From positions 1 to 64,000 of the forward strand of contig DASUGU010000130.1 of the NCBI GenBank assembly GCA_036273855.1: a stretch of DNA of 64,000 bases, given 5' to 3'. Below are positions 32,153 through 40,345 of the stretch, piece by piece; within the stretch, counting starts at the first letter, position 1; each line of letters starts with the position of its first letter. The DNA comes from DATEPR01 sp036273855 (lineage in GTDB: Bacteria; Actinomycetota; Actinomycetes; Mycobacteriales; Pseudonocardiaceae). The notes under the pieces are model-generated. The model was given only the letters and a program-made list of their open reading frames with translations. It did no database searches and was not told the origin of the DNA. The position numbers were made by a program, and so were the translations under genes.

Positions 32153-34630
32153 GTGGGCGCCCCCGATCGTCCAGACCACACCGACATGACCTCGGCTGCA
32201 CTGGCATGGTGCACGGCCGGGTGCTCCGTGGTCCGGGTCGCAGTCGACGGCAGCAAAGCGCCACTCGGCGCCTGGAAAACCGCCCAACACGACGCCGCCG
32301 ACGAGGACACCATCCGGGCCTGGTTCGACACCGGGCACCCCGGTCTCGGTGTCGTCTGCGGCGCCGTGTCCGGCGGCCTGGAAATGCTGGAGATCGAAGG
32401 CCGCGCGACACAGAACGACCCCACGCTGACCCGGTTCCTTCTCGCGCTGGCCGAACATGGCCTGGCCGAGGTCCGCGACCGCATCTTTCACGGCTATCTG
32501 GAACAGTCACCCAGCGGCGGCCTGCACCTGTACTACCGCGTGGCCGACGGCCCAGCGCTGGGCAACGTCAAGCTCGCCCGCCGACCCACCCCGGACGGGC
32601 CGGTGCCGCTGATCGAAACCCGGGGCGAAGGCGGGTTCGTCGTCGTTGCGCCCTCCCACGGCAACGTGCACCCCACCGGCGCGCCGTGGGTGGCGCTGAC
32701 CGGCTTCCCGCACAGTATCGCCACGATCACGGCCGACGAACGGGACGCAGTGCACGACGTGGCCCGCACGCTGGATGAACTACCACCGCCCGAACCGCTG
32801 CCAGACCCGGTGCCGCTGGACAAACGCGACGGCCGACCCCCGGGCGCGGACTACAACGACCGCGCCGACTGGACCGATGTGCTCACACCGGCCGGGTGGC
32901 AGGTCGTGTCCCGACAGGGGTCGCGGACCTTCTGGCGGCGACCGGGCAAGCGAATGGGGATATCCGCGGTGACCGGTGGCCCGGCCGGTGACTATCTGTG
33001 GGTATGGAGCACGTCCACCACCCTGCCGAGTGAGACCGGACTGAGTAAATGGCGTGCCTATGCGCTACTGAACCACCAGGGGGATTTCCACGCCGCCGCG
33101 AAAGCCCTCGGCGCCGCCGGCTACGGCGACACGCCCACCCCACCTCGGCAACCCCACCGGCCTGTCCTCACCGTTCTGCCCGGCCGCGCCGACATCGGCC
33201 CCCGCAACGGGGCGCTGGCGCCCTCCACACTCGCCCAGCGTGCCACCACCCACGCCCGCACCGATGACGCCCTCGCCCTGGCCCTGGTCGACGCCCACCA
33301 CGGCGAGCTGCGCTATGTCCCCGAACGCGGCCGATGGCTGGAATGGGACGGCCACCGCTGGCACTGGTGCCCACCCGGCGACGGCCCCGTCCGCGAACGC
33401 GTCAAGACCCTCGCCCGGAAGCTGCCCGAGAACGACGCCGCCGACATCCGCCACAAGATCCACAGCCTGTCCGCGCCCGGCACCACCGCCATCGTCCGAC
33501 AAGCCGCGTCCGACCCGCGTGCCGTCGTCCACCTGGGCGACCTGGACGCCCGACCGTTCGAGCTGAACACCCCACGCGGCATCGTCGACCTGCGCAGCGG
33601 CGCGCTCCTGGCGCCCGACCCGACCCACCTGCACACCCGCTCCACGACCGTCGCCCCCAACCCGGACGCCGACCCCCGCGCCTGGCACGCGTTCCTGTCG
33701 CGCACCTTCGCCGGGCAGGACGACATCACCGCCTACGTACAACGCCTGGTCGGCTACAGCGCCACCGGCGCCGTCCTCGACCAGGTGCTGCCCTTCTGCT
33801 ACGGGTCCGGCGCCAACGGCAAAAGCGTCCTGCTCGGAGTGCTGTTCTCCGTACTGGGCGACTACGCCACCACCGCACCCGCCGGCTTTCTTATGGCCCA
33901 ACAATTCTCGCAGCACGCCACCGAGATCGCCGACCTCGCCGGTGCGCGCCTGGTGATCTGCTCCGAACTCGACGAGGGTGACCGTTTCGACGAGTCCCGG
34001 GTGAAACTGTTGACCGGTAAGGACCCCGTCAAGGCCCGATTCATGCGGCAAGATTTCTTCACCTTCACCCCCACTCACCACCTCTGGCTCATGGGCAACC
34101 ACCAGCCCGGCGTCACCGCCGGCGGCCCGGCATTCTGGCGCCGTTTGCGGATCATTCCCTTTACGACCGTCGTGCCGCTGTCCGAACAAGACACCAGGCT
34201 CGCCGACACATTGAGTGCCGAGCACGGCGAAGCTGTACTTGCCTGGATTGTCGCCGGTGCCGTCGACTACCTCCGCACCGGACTCGCCGAGCCCACCTCA
34301 GTCCACGTTGCCACCGAAGGCTACGAACATGAGCAAGACACCGTCGCCCAATTTATCGAAGAATGCTGTCACGTGGGCGGCGCCGACGCCGTTCGCATAA
34401 GGACCGGCATATTGCGCGCAGGCTACGAAAGGTGGTGCCGTGGCGAGGGGTGCTCCCCGGTGTCCGCCAAGGCATTCACGCAGGCGTTGTCGCGAATGGA
34501 CGGTATCGGTACAGCACGGTCGAACGGCCTCCGGTTCATCACCGGCGTGACGCTCCTGGAGCCCGCCGAGGGCGACGAGCGACGCGGCACCCCCCTCACG
34601 CCGTTCGGCACCCCCGGGGAGGCCCGGTGA
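32153..34630 (+). CDS. Bifunctional primase-polymerase / SF3-type helicase (D5/P4 family)
   Basis: 825 aa. N-terminal bifunctional primase/polymerase domain (ALAWCTAGCSVVRVAVDGSK, WFDTGHPGLGVVCG, LIETRGEGGFVVVAPS). C-terminal D5/P4-like helicase with Walker A YGSGANGKSVLLG, Walker B-like ARLVICSELDEGDRFDESRV, and HHLWLMGNHQP and GGPAFWRRLRIIPF. It would prime and unwind the phage genome. GTG 32153 follows GGAGG at 32141-32145. The iteron-like array follows the stop at once, as expected for a self-contained replication module. Confidence 0.9.
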   Translation: MGAPDRPDHTDMTSAALAWCTAGCSVVRVAVDGSKAPLGAWKTAQHDAADEDTIRAWFDTGHPGLGVVCGAVSGGLEMLEIEGRATQNDPTLTRFLLALAEHGLAEVRDRIFHGYLEQSPSGGLHLYYRVADGPALGNVKLARRPTPDGPVPLIETRGEGGFVVVAPSHGNVHPTGAPWVALTGFPHSIATITADERDAVHDVARTLDELPPPEPLPDPVPLDKRDGRPPGADYNDRADWTDVLTPAGWQVVSRQGSRTFWRRPGKRMGISAVTGGPAGDYLWVWSTSTTLPSETGLSKWRAYALLNHQGDFHAAAKALGAAGYGDTPTPPRQPHRPVLTVLPGRADIGPRNGALAPSTLAQRATTHARTDDALALALVDAHHGELRYVPERGRWLEWDGHRWHWCPPGDGPVRERVKTLARKLPENDAADIRHKIHSLSAPGTTAIVRQAASDPRAVVHLGDLDARPFELNTPRGIVDLRSGALLAPDPTHLHTRSTTVAPNPDADPRAWHAFLSRTFAGQDDITAYVQRLVGYSATGAVLDQVLPFCYGSGANGKSVLLGVLFSVLGDYATTAPAGFLMAQQFSQHATEIADLAGARLVICSELDEGDRFDESRVKLLTGKDPVKARFMRQDFFTFTPTHHLWLMGNHQPGVTAGGPAFWRRLRIIPFTTVVPLSEQDTRLADTLSAEHGEAVLAWIVAGAVDYLRTGLAEPTSVHVATEGYEHEQDTVAQFIEECCHVGGADAVRIRTGILRAGYERWCRGEGCSPVSAKAFTQALSRMDGIGTARSNGLRFITGVTLLEPAEGDERRGTPLTPFGTPGEAR

Positions 34631-34654
34631 CTGTCTATGGCCGTTTGACGGTTA

Positions 34655-34840
34655 CGTCGGTGCCGGAAGCGGCACCATGCGGCACTGGTGCCGGGTGCCA
34701 CATAGTGCCGGATCTTCACGTTCCCCGCTTCGCGCGCGCGAAGCACCGATGCCCAGGTACCCGGCACTGTCGTTGTTGTTCAGTGCCACGTGCCGGGAGA
34801 ACGGACAACTATCACGAAACATCAAAGATCAAGAAGGGAG
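34655..34840. other. Candidate phage replication origin: GTGCC iterons plus A/T-rich segment
   Basis: At least nine copies of GTGCCG/GTGCCA or their complement lie between 34659 and 34797 in both orientations: 34659, 34670, 34680, 34687, 34694, 34704, 34761, 34782 and 34790. The unusually A/T-rich stretch 34805-34836 follows. The region lies directly after the primase-helicase gene and holds no convincing gene. Confidence 0.55.
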
Positions 34841-34847
34841 CCGATAT

Positions 34848-34892
34848 ATGGGCCGATCCGCCGAACTGGCACTCCCGGAGCCTCAACCATGA
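34848..34892 (+). CDS. 14-residue leader peptide
   Basis: MGRSAELALPEPQP, preceded by AAGAAGGGAG at good spacing and ending in ATGA overlap with the start of the next gene. It may be only a translation-coupling leader. Confidence 0.4.
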   Translation: MGRSAELALPEPQP

Positions 34893-35326
34893 TCCACTTC
34901 CAGACGAACCGGCCACGCGCCGACCGCTGTCCGCGATGCGGCCGGTTGAGATTGTTCGGACTGGCCGAAGGATGGCCCTACAAGGTGGACCCGGTTCCCA
35001 TTACCCTCCGGGCCGAGCTTGCCGCCCGCATCCAGGGCCGGCAGACGTGGTGGCTGTCAGCGGGCCGGCTAGTGTGGCGCTCTCCGGAGCGTATCGAAGG
35101 TGGGCACAACCAACCTCGGCCCGCAGTACTGGCCAGCCACGATTGCGACGTGTCCATTGTCCCTGCCGATGTGGACGCCGCACACGTGTCGACCGTGGTG
35201 CGGGTGTTGGCGCAAGGCTCGGACGGCAGCGAAATCACCGAATCCGAAGTCGACACGTTTATGTTGCTGGCGCGGCAGCTCGGCGCCCGCGTCCTGACCT
35301 ACTCGCCCGACGAACCGCCATTCTGA
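34889..35326 (+). CDS. Zinc-ribbon hypothetical protein
   Basis: 145 aa: MIHFQTNRPRADRCPRCGRL, then a globular domain with TWWLSAGRLVWRSPERIEGG and an acidic C-terminal part (SDGSEITESEVDTFMLLARQ). Overlaps the 14-codon leader by 4 bp. Unknown function. Confidence 0.65.
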   Translation: MIHFQTNRPRADRCPRCGRLRLFGLAEGWPYKVDPVPITLRAELAARIQGRQTWWLSAGRLVWRSPERIEGGHNQPRPAVLASHDCDVSIVPADVDAAHVSTVVRVLAQGSDGSEITESEVDTFMLLARQLGARVLTYSPDEPPF

Positions 35327-35372
35327 CCATTCCAACAGAGAAGGGAAGGGGCATTCGGCAACCGCACAGGCC

Positions 35373-35708
35373 ATGCAGGTCCTCCGCAACTCGCGGCGCG
35401 GCCGACGCCGCATCGTCAACGGCCGGTGGACAGCCTTCGGCGTCAACATTCGCCATGGACGGTCCGCCTACGTCAACCACTATTGCCGATGCGAGCAATG
35501 CACCGACGATTTTCGACTGGCCGTGCAGGAGGCGCGAACGCGGCGCCGATCCGCGCGGCAACAGATCGACGGCCGATATGTGGCCGTGGGCGAATTCATC
35601 CGGCATGGCAGCAGCTCGACGTACACGAATCACGCCTGCCGGTGTGAGCGATGCACCGAGGCACACCGCGCCGCGTCACGGCAACGCCGGGCCAGGAGCC
35701 AGCGATGA
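35373..35708 (+). CDS. Tandem-duplicated zinc-knuckle protein
   Basis: 111 aa with two copies of one module: FGVNIRHGRSAYVNHYCRCE-QC and VGEFIRHGSSSTYTNHACRC-ERC, about 47 residues apart. Each has the NHxCRCxxC metal-site pattern and Arg-rich flanks; nucleic acid binding is likely. ATG 35373 lacks a close Shine-Dalgarno. The stop overlaps the next ATG. Confidence 0.68.
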   Translation: MQVLRNSRRGRRRIVNGRWTAFGVNIRHGRSAYVNHYCRCEQCTDDFRLAVQEARTRRRSARQQIDGRYVAVGEFIRHGSSSTYTNHACRCERCTEAHRAASRQRRARSQR

Positions 35709-36304
35709 CGGCCCGCGACGCGCTCAGCGCGGCTCAGGGCGCCACAGGCGCTTCCCCGGTGGTGTCCACCGTCCGAGGCGCCACGGGCGCGCCAGGGGCG
35801 CGTACAGCCGCGCCTACGGCGGTCTCACGTGGACGCGCCAACTCGGCGAAGGGCAAACGCGCCGAGCGGGGTCTGGTCGTGTGGCTGCGTGCGCACGGGT
35901 GGCCCGGCGCGGAGCGCACGGTCCGAACAGGACACCAGTCAGGCAATCGGGTGTCCCCCGACCGGGGGGACGTGGACGGCACACCTGGGATCGTGTGGCA
36001 GGTCAAGGATGTGGACGACCGGTCGCTGTGGCGGGTTCCCACTTGGCTGGACGACACCGAGCGGCAACGCCGCGCTGCCGGGGCCGATCTGGGCGTCCTG
36101 GTGGTCAAACGGCACGGGCAGGCCGACCCGGGCGGCTGGTGGGCCTACGTGCGACTCGGTGACGTGCTGCACGAACCACTGTCCTGGGCGCAGGACGCAC
36201 CCCCCGAGTTGTTCGCGGTGCCAATGCGCATCGCGTTGGCCGACCTTGCGCCGATCCTGCGCCACCAGGGCTACGGCACCACCGCAGACGGGGACTTGCC
36301 ATGA
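35705..36304 (+). CDS. PD-(D/E)XK Holliday-junction-resolvase-like nuclease
   Basis: 199 aa. After an Ala/Thr-rich leader of 45 residues comes the nuclease core: SAKGKRAERGLVVWLRAHGW (catalytic Glu), SPDRGDVDGTPG (Asp), and IVWQVKDVD (Gln-x-Lys), then a beta strand GADLGVLVVKRHG. This matches archaeal/phage Hjc-like endonucleases that resolve branched DNA before packaging. ATGA overlaps at both ends. Confidence 0.78.
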   Translation: MTARDALSAAQGATGASPVVSTVRGATGAPGARTAAPTAVSRGRANSAKGKRAERGLVVWLRAHGWPGAERTVRTGHQSGNRVSPDRGDVDGTPGIVWQVKDVDDRSLWRVPTWLDDTERQRRAAGADLGVLVVKRHGQADPGGWWAYVRLGDVLHEPLSWAQDAPPELFAVPMRIALADLAPILRHQGYGTTADGDLP

Positions 36305-36957
36305 CCGCGTGCATACTCGGGTGCGCTAGCCGGGACGGGCACCCGTACCCGGCGCCCGAGGGCTACCTCGCGTGTGACCGGTGCATCACCCGCCTTCGGG
36401 AATCGCTGACCGAGATCACCGAACGATGGCGGCGCATCGTGCCCGCTCACGCGCTGCTCCCGCCGCCGGCCGGGCACGAACGCCGACCGCCCGGTTACCA
36501 CTCCACCCCGCCTGGGTCGGTCCACGTGATGGCCCTGCGGGACCGGCGCAGCCATGCTGTCGACCGGGGCGACGTGCGTTCCCCGCTGGAGGTACTTCAC
36601 TGGTGGGCCAGCTACATCCGCCGGGAGCGCCAGGTCAGTGGGCCACCCGTGGCCACCGTCGACACGGAAGCGGGCACCGTGGGATTCCACTTGGACTGGT
36701 TGGCGCGGGAATGCGTGGCCTTGCCGACCCTCGCTGCTGAATTGGCCGACGTGCGCGCCCAATTGCGGGCCGTGACAGACGACCCGCCGCCACCCGTCAT
36801 CGGCCGGTGCACCGCCACGGCCGAGGATGGCGCCCGGTGCTACACGCCGCTGCGGTTGCCCACCCACGGCGGCCCGGTGATCCGGTGCCCGACCTGCCGC
36901 GCGGAATATGATGGCGTGGAATTGGTCGGGTTGTACCGCGAGAATAGGGGTGAGTGA
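36301..36957 (+). CDS. Hypothetical protein with zinc sites at both ends
   Basis: 218 aa: N-terminal CILGCASRDGHPYPAPEGYL with CDRC, and C-terminal CTATAEDGARCYTPLRLP with CPTC, flanking a helical middle (LHWWASYIRRERQVSG, TLAAELADVRAQLRAVTDD). Probably a DNA-associated scaffold. Its stop touches the next ATG. Confidence 0.68.
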   Translation: MTACILGCASRDGHPYPAPEGYLACDRCITRLRESLTEITERWRRIVPAHALLPPPAGHERRPPGYHSTPPGSVHVMALRDRRSHAVDRGDVRSPLEVLHWWASYIRRERQVSGPPVATVDTEAGTVGFHLDWLARECVALPTLAAELADVRAQLRAVTDDPPPPVIGRCTATAEDGARCYTPLRLPTHGGPVIRCPTCRAEYDGVELVGLYRENRGE

Positions 36958-37122
36958 ATGCAACCTGTCCCGGCCGGAATCGCCGTCCTGTTTGTACTCC
37001 GATCGGGTCACCGATGCTCCGGGGACACGCTTCGCCAGTGGGTCCGGCGTGGACACATCCGCAGGTCGGCACGCGGATATGACCTCGGCTCGATCGCCGA
37101 CTACTTGGCCGCCCGCACGTAA
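36958..37122 (+). CDS. 54-aa helix-turn-helix protein (excisionase/MerR-like)
   Basis: ATG 36958 directly follows the previous stop, with AATAGGGG upstream. The sequence DTLRQWVRRGHIRRSARGYD then LGSIADYLAART is a compact winged-helix/HTH-17 motif, as in excisionases and small MerR-like regulators. It is short enough to be missed by length cut-offs. It may be the recombination directionality factor or a replication/transcription accessory; both are inference. Confidence 0.65.
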   Translation: MQPVPAGIAVLFVLRSGHRCSGDTLRQWVRRGHIRRSARGYDLGSIADYLAART

Positions 37123-37198
37123 ACCGGATTTAACCATTGACCCTCGTCGACCCGTGTGTCACGGTTCGTGGCGGATCATTGTGCGCACGGACGGGTAG

Positions 37199-37444
37199 AG
37201 TGCCAGGACCACCGCGACACCCACCACCGACGCCCCGCACCGATTCCTCCTACGCCGCGACATCGACGACACCGGCATCTCCGGGACGGGCGACGTCGCC
37301 GAAGGTGTCGAATGGAGCGACGGCAGCGTCACCATCCGCTGGCGCGGCGAACGGTCCTCCCTCGTCCACTGGCGCACCCTCGGGGACGCCATCGCCATCC
37401 ACGGACACAACGGCGCCACCCACGTGGTCTGGCTCGACCACTGA
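37199..37444 (+). CDS. Conserved-looking reading frame without a canonical start
   Basis: The frame after amber codon TAG 37196 reads APHRFLLRRDIDDTGISGTG, DVAEGVEWSDGSVTIRWRGE, then HWRTLGDAIAIHGHNGATHV and VWLDH before TGA 37442. It looks like a small actinophage protein. No ATG, GTG or TTG occurs before the conserved part; GTG 37181 is in frame but is followed by TAG 37196 five codons on. So it is a gene with an unusual start, a readthrough, or a decayed gene. Confidence 0.45.
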   Translation, partial: SARTTATPTTDAPHRFLLRRDIDDTGISGTGDVAEGVEWSDGSVTIRWRGERSSLVHWRTLGDAIAIHGHNGATHVVWLDH

Positions 37445-37461
37445 CTAACCGGGGGTGGACC

Positions 37462-37770
37462 ATGCCACACCCGTTCAGTACCCCATGGCTCGAATTCGCC
37501 GACACCGTGCGGGTCTACTGCTGCCTGGCCGGGATCATGCTATGCGTGCTCGCTGGGGGATTTGCCGTAGTTCACACCCGCCAATCCGGGCGCATCCTGG
37601 CCGCACTGGCGCTCGCCGTGCTGGCTGCCAGTGCCATAGGCACCGAATTCGACCATCTCGGCACGCACGTCACGTACCGGCTGTGGACCAACACCATCGG
37701 CGTCATGATCGGACTGATTGGCATGTCCGTGATGATGCACACCGAACGCGCCCGCCGGGCGGCGAGCTGA
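37462..37770 (+). CDS. Small three-helix membrane protein
   Basis: 102 aa from ATG 37462 (GGGGGTGG upstream). Hydrophobic segments: VYCCLAGIMLCVLAGGFAVV, ILAALALAVLAASAIG, and TIGVMIGLIGMSVMM. First of three consecutive membrane proteins; a membrane-associated or holin-like role is possible but unproven. Confidence 0.65.
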   Translation: MPHPFSTPWLEFADTVRVYCCLAGIMLCVLAGGFAVVHTRQSGRILAALALAVLAASAIGTEFDHLGTHVTYRLWTNTIGVMIGLIGMSVMMHTERARRAAS

Positions 37771-37771
37771 T

Positions 37772-38062
37772 GTGCTCCCGCGCCCGCTTGTGTCCCTGCT
37801 GACCGTCCTCGTGGCCGTCGCTTGGGCGGCCAACGTGGTCGTCGGCTTCGTCAGTCCTGAACGTCACGACCCCACGCTCAATGCCGTGTTCGGCATCGTC
37901 GTCGGCGGTGTGCTCGCGCTGCGCAGGCCCGATCCGAGCGGCACGCCCTCGCGGGTGCGTGCCGAACTGGCCCGTCTGATCGCCGGGGACAACCGCCGCC
38001 CCGCCGACACTGACACCGACACCGACAAGACCAATGAGCCGCCCGGAACGGGCGAGACATGA
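37772..38062 (+). CDS. Small membrane protein with acidic tail
   Basis: 96 aa. Two hydrophobic segments (LVSLLTVLVAVAWAANVVVG, AVFGIVVGGVLAL) and a repetitive tail DTDTDTDKTNEPPG. Its stop overlaps the next ATG. This pattern resembles membrane proteins beside phage lysis genes, but no endolysin is nearby. Confidence 0.62.
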   Translation: MLPRPLVSLLTVLVAVAWAANVVVGFVSPERHDPTLNAVFGIVVGGVLALRRPDPSGTPSRVRAELARLIAGDNRRPADTDTDTDKTNEPPGTGET

Positions 38063-38577
38063 ACGAGATCGCCGAATACCTCGTCGAATCAGCCGTGTGG
38101 GCGGTCGTGGGATTCGTCGGCGGCTACGCGATCGGTCGTGTCGCCGTCACCGGCCGGGACGACTCGACGGGAGCGGACGTGACCACCGACGCACCCGAAC
38201 CGCCGCCCACTCGCCACCGCAAGGGATTCACCGGCCAGCAAATGCTCGGCGTCGTGGTGGTAATACTCGCGCTCGCCACTGTCGCGCAAGGACTGATACA
38301 GTCCGCGGCTACTCGCGCCGTTGTGACCTGCCAACAGGAATATTCGAACGGGTTCGCCGACGCGCTCGATGCCCGCACCGCCGCCAGCACCGCTGCGCAG
38401 AATTCGCTCGACAGCCTGATTGGCGTAGTCGGTCATGTCATCGAGGAACCACCGTCCCCCCAGGCGGCGACCGAATTCGCTCATGCCGTCACGGCCTATC
38501 TCAACACCCGCGCCATGCTCAAACGGCAACGACAACTCCACCCCTATCCGCCCGCACCACGCGACCTATGTCCTTAG
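38059..38577 (+). CDS. Membrane-anchored protein
   Basis: 172 aa: helix 1 ESAVWAVVGFVGGYAIGRVA, a Pro/Asp linker, helix 2 MLGVVVVILALATVAQGLI, then a helical outer domain (EYSNGFADALDARTAASTAA) ending in a basic, Pro-rich tail. Overlaps the preceding gene by 4 bp. Unknown function. Confidence 0.65.
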   Translation: MNEIAEYLVESAVWAVVGFVGGYAIGRVAVTGRDDSTGADVTTDAPEPPPTRHRKGFTGQQMLGVVVVILALATVAQGLIQSAATRAVVTCQQEYSNGFADALDARTAASTAAQNSLDSLIGVVGHVIEEPPSPQAATEFAHAVTAYLNTRAMLKRQRQLHPYPPAPRDLCP

Positions 38578-38590
38578 TGGAGGCAACGCC

Positions 38591-38755
38591 ATGGGTGGCA
38601 CCCCCAACCCGGGAACACCAGCCGACCAACGACTGACCGAGAACCACGGCGCCGACAGCGCCCCGGCCAACGAGACCAGCGGCACCGGCAGCAACGGCGG
38701 CAGCGATGGTAACGACCAGCCCTACGACACGCTGATGCCGTGGGCGGCGCACTAG
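38591..38755 (+). CDS. 54-aa disordered acidic protein
   Basis: MGGTPNPGTPADQRLTENHG followed by Ser/Gly/Asn/Asp-rich text. GTGGAGG lies 6 bases before ATG 38591. Probably disordered; unknown role. Confidence 0.5.
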   Translation: MGGTPNPGTPADQRLTENHGADSAPANETSGTGSNGGSDGNDQPYDTLMPWAAH

Positions 38756-38758
38756 CCC

Positions 38759-39064
38759 ATGCCCAGCCAGTGGCGTGGCAGTACCCGCGCTCGCCGGCTA
38801 CCGCGCGGCTGGTCCACCGTGATCGTGCCCCGCATTCTCGCCCGCGACCGCTACCTGTGCCACGTGTGCGGCGGGCCTGGTGCCGATGCCGTCGACCACG
38901 TGATACCCGGTGACGATCACCGCGACAGCAACCTCGCCGCCATTCACGACGCCACCCCGCCGCACTGCCACCGGTACAAATCCAGCGCCGAAGGCAACAC
39001 CGCCCGGTGGCGTCTCCGCGAAACCCGCACACCCGAACCGCACCCCGGGCTGCACGGTCAATGA
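38759..39064 (+). CDS. HNH endonuclease
   Basis: 101 aa. RILARDRYLCHVCGGPGADA, VDHVIPGDDHRDSNLAAIH, and CHRYKSSAEG form an HNH fold with two Cys pairs. HNH proteins next to terminases often assist cos cleavage in long-tailed phages; here terS is 1.7 kb downstream. A homing or defence role is the alternative. Confidence 0.85.
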   Translation: MPSQWRGSTRARRLPRGWSTVIVPRILARDRYLCHVCGGPGADAVDHVIPGDDHRDSNLAAIHDATPPHCHRYKSSAEGNTARWRLRETRTPEPHPGLHGQ

Positions 39065-39086
39065 CCGTAGCGCCAGAAGGGACACT

Positions 39087-40328
39087 GTGACGCCCGTGGC
39101 CATCACCACCCAAGCAGATCTGGCCGCCGCCCTCGCCATCGGCGGGGACGTCGTGTGCGATCCGACCGTCACGATTGAACTGACCGACACCATGACGGTT
39201 GCTCAGTCTGGTACGCGGGTACTCGGCGGGACCTTCACCCGTACGACCGGCCCGGCCTTTCTCGTCACGGCGTCGAATGTGGAGCTGTCCGGGCTGAACA
39301 TCGTCGGCGGAAACACTGGCATTTACGACGACAGCCAGAAACTCGTGTACGTGCTCGGTGTCGATGGCGCACCGCTCTCGGATATCGACATCCACGATTG
39401 TCACGTGACCAACACGGCCGCCCACGGGATATGGCTGGAATGGTGTTCGAACAGCCGTGTACACAGCAACGTGGTCGAGCACTGCTTGTACAGCGGCGTC
39501 ATGATCATTTCCGGGGACGGAATCGTCATCGCCGACAACGTGATATCCGATGTCGTCATTGCCCCCGGTCAAGCCAACTGTTACGGAATTGCGCTCACCG
39601 ACTCCGAAAACTCCCTCGCCGCGCGGACCCAACGGTGCATCGTCAGCGGCAACCGGGTGTCCCTGGTGGACTGGGAAGGCATCGACACGCACGGCGGTGA
39701 CGGCCTCGTCATCACCGGTAACGCAGTCAGCGCCACCCGCCGGTGCATTGCCGTGATCACCGGCAACGATACCCGAGTCGCCGCGCCCACACACTGTGTC
39801 GTGAACGGCAACGTTGTCGACGGTACCGGCGCCCGTGTCGTACCCGATATCGGCATTTTCCTCAGCGGATTTTCCGGTGCACCCGCGTCGGCCGTCATCA
39901 CCGGAAACCAGATCGTTGGGTACGATTCCGCCCAGCCTATTTCCACGAATTTCTGGCAGCGGGTCGATACTATGGTGGCGAACAATTCCCGGCCGCATGT
40001 TCCTTGGACCGGCGTCACCCTCACCAACGGCTGGACCGCGAGCAGCAGCTTCCCTCCGCAGTTCACGGTGGATGGCAACACCGTCTCATTCCGTGGTGGC
40101 GTCGTTCCACCCGCTGGCGGGATTAGCGCGCACCCGGTCATCGGGAGCCTGGTCAACCCCGCCTCCTGGCCAGCAGCCCGTACATTCTATGCCACCACCC
40201 ACGGCAGCAACGGTGCATCGGGAATCGGTGTGCTCAATGTGGACACCGATGGAACTCTCCGGATTGACTACGGTTCCACAACTGACGCATTTACTTACTG
40301 GCTAACCGGTATGTACTCTGCAATCTAA
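39087..40328 (+). CDS. Right-handed parallel beta-helix protein (tailspike/lyase-like)
   Basis: 413 aa from GTG 39087 (GAAGGGAC upstream). A long run of short beta turns with the repeating pattern N-x-V/I-x-x-x: SNVELSGLNIVGGNTGIYDD, CSNSRVHSNVVEHC, DGIVIADNVISDVV, CIVSGNRVSLVDWEGIDTHG, CVVNGNVVDGTG. This is typical of pectate-lyase-like/PbH1 beta-helices used in phage tailspikes and polysaccharide depolymerases. The C-terminal 100 residues look like a trimerisation or capping domain. It lies far from the tail genes, before terS. Confidence 0.8.
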   Translation: MTPVAITTQADLAAALAIGGDVVCDPTVTIELTDTMTVAQSGTRVLGGTFTRTTGPAFLVTASNVELSGLNIVGGNTGIYDDSQKLVYVLGVDGAPLSDIDIHDCHVTNTAAHGIWLEWCSNSRVHSNVVEHCLYSGVMIISGDGIVIADNVISDVVIAPGQANCYGIALTDSENSLAARTQRCIVSGNRVSLVDWEGIDTHGGDGLVITGNAVSATRRCIAVITGNDTRVAAPTHCVVNGNVVDGTGARVVPDIGIFLSGFSGAPASAVITGNQIVGYDSAQPISTNFWQRVDTMVANNSRPHVPWTGVTLTNGWTASSSFPPQFTVDGNTVSFRGGVVPPAGGISAHPVIGSLVNPASWPAARTFYATTHGSNGASGIGVLNVDTDGTLRIDYGSTTDAFTYWLTGMYSAI

Positions 40329-40345
40329 CAGAGAGAACACACTAG

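Noticed and set aside
34655..34800. GTGCC repeats as a CRISPR or CRISPR-like array
   Set aside because: Units are short, in both orientations and unevenly spaced.
34627..36162. GTG at the primase-helicase stop opening a long plus-strand frame
   Set aside because: Although the GTGA junction looks like coupling, the frame runs antagonistically through the iteron array and three better genes and has no protein-like composition.
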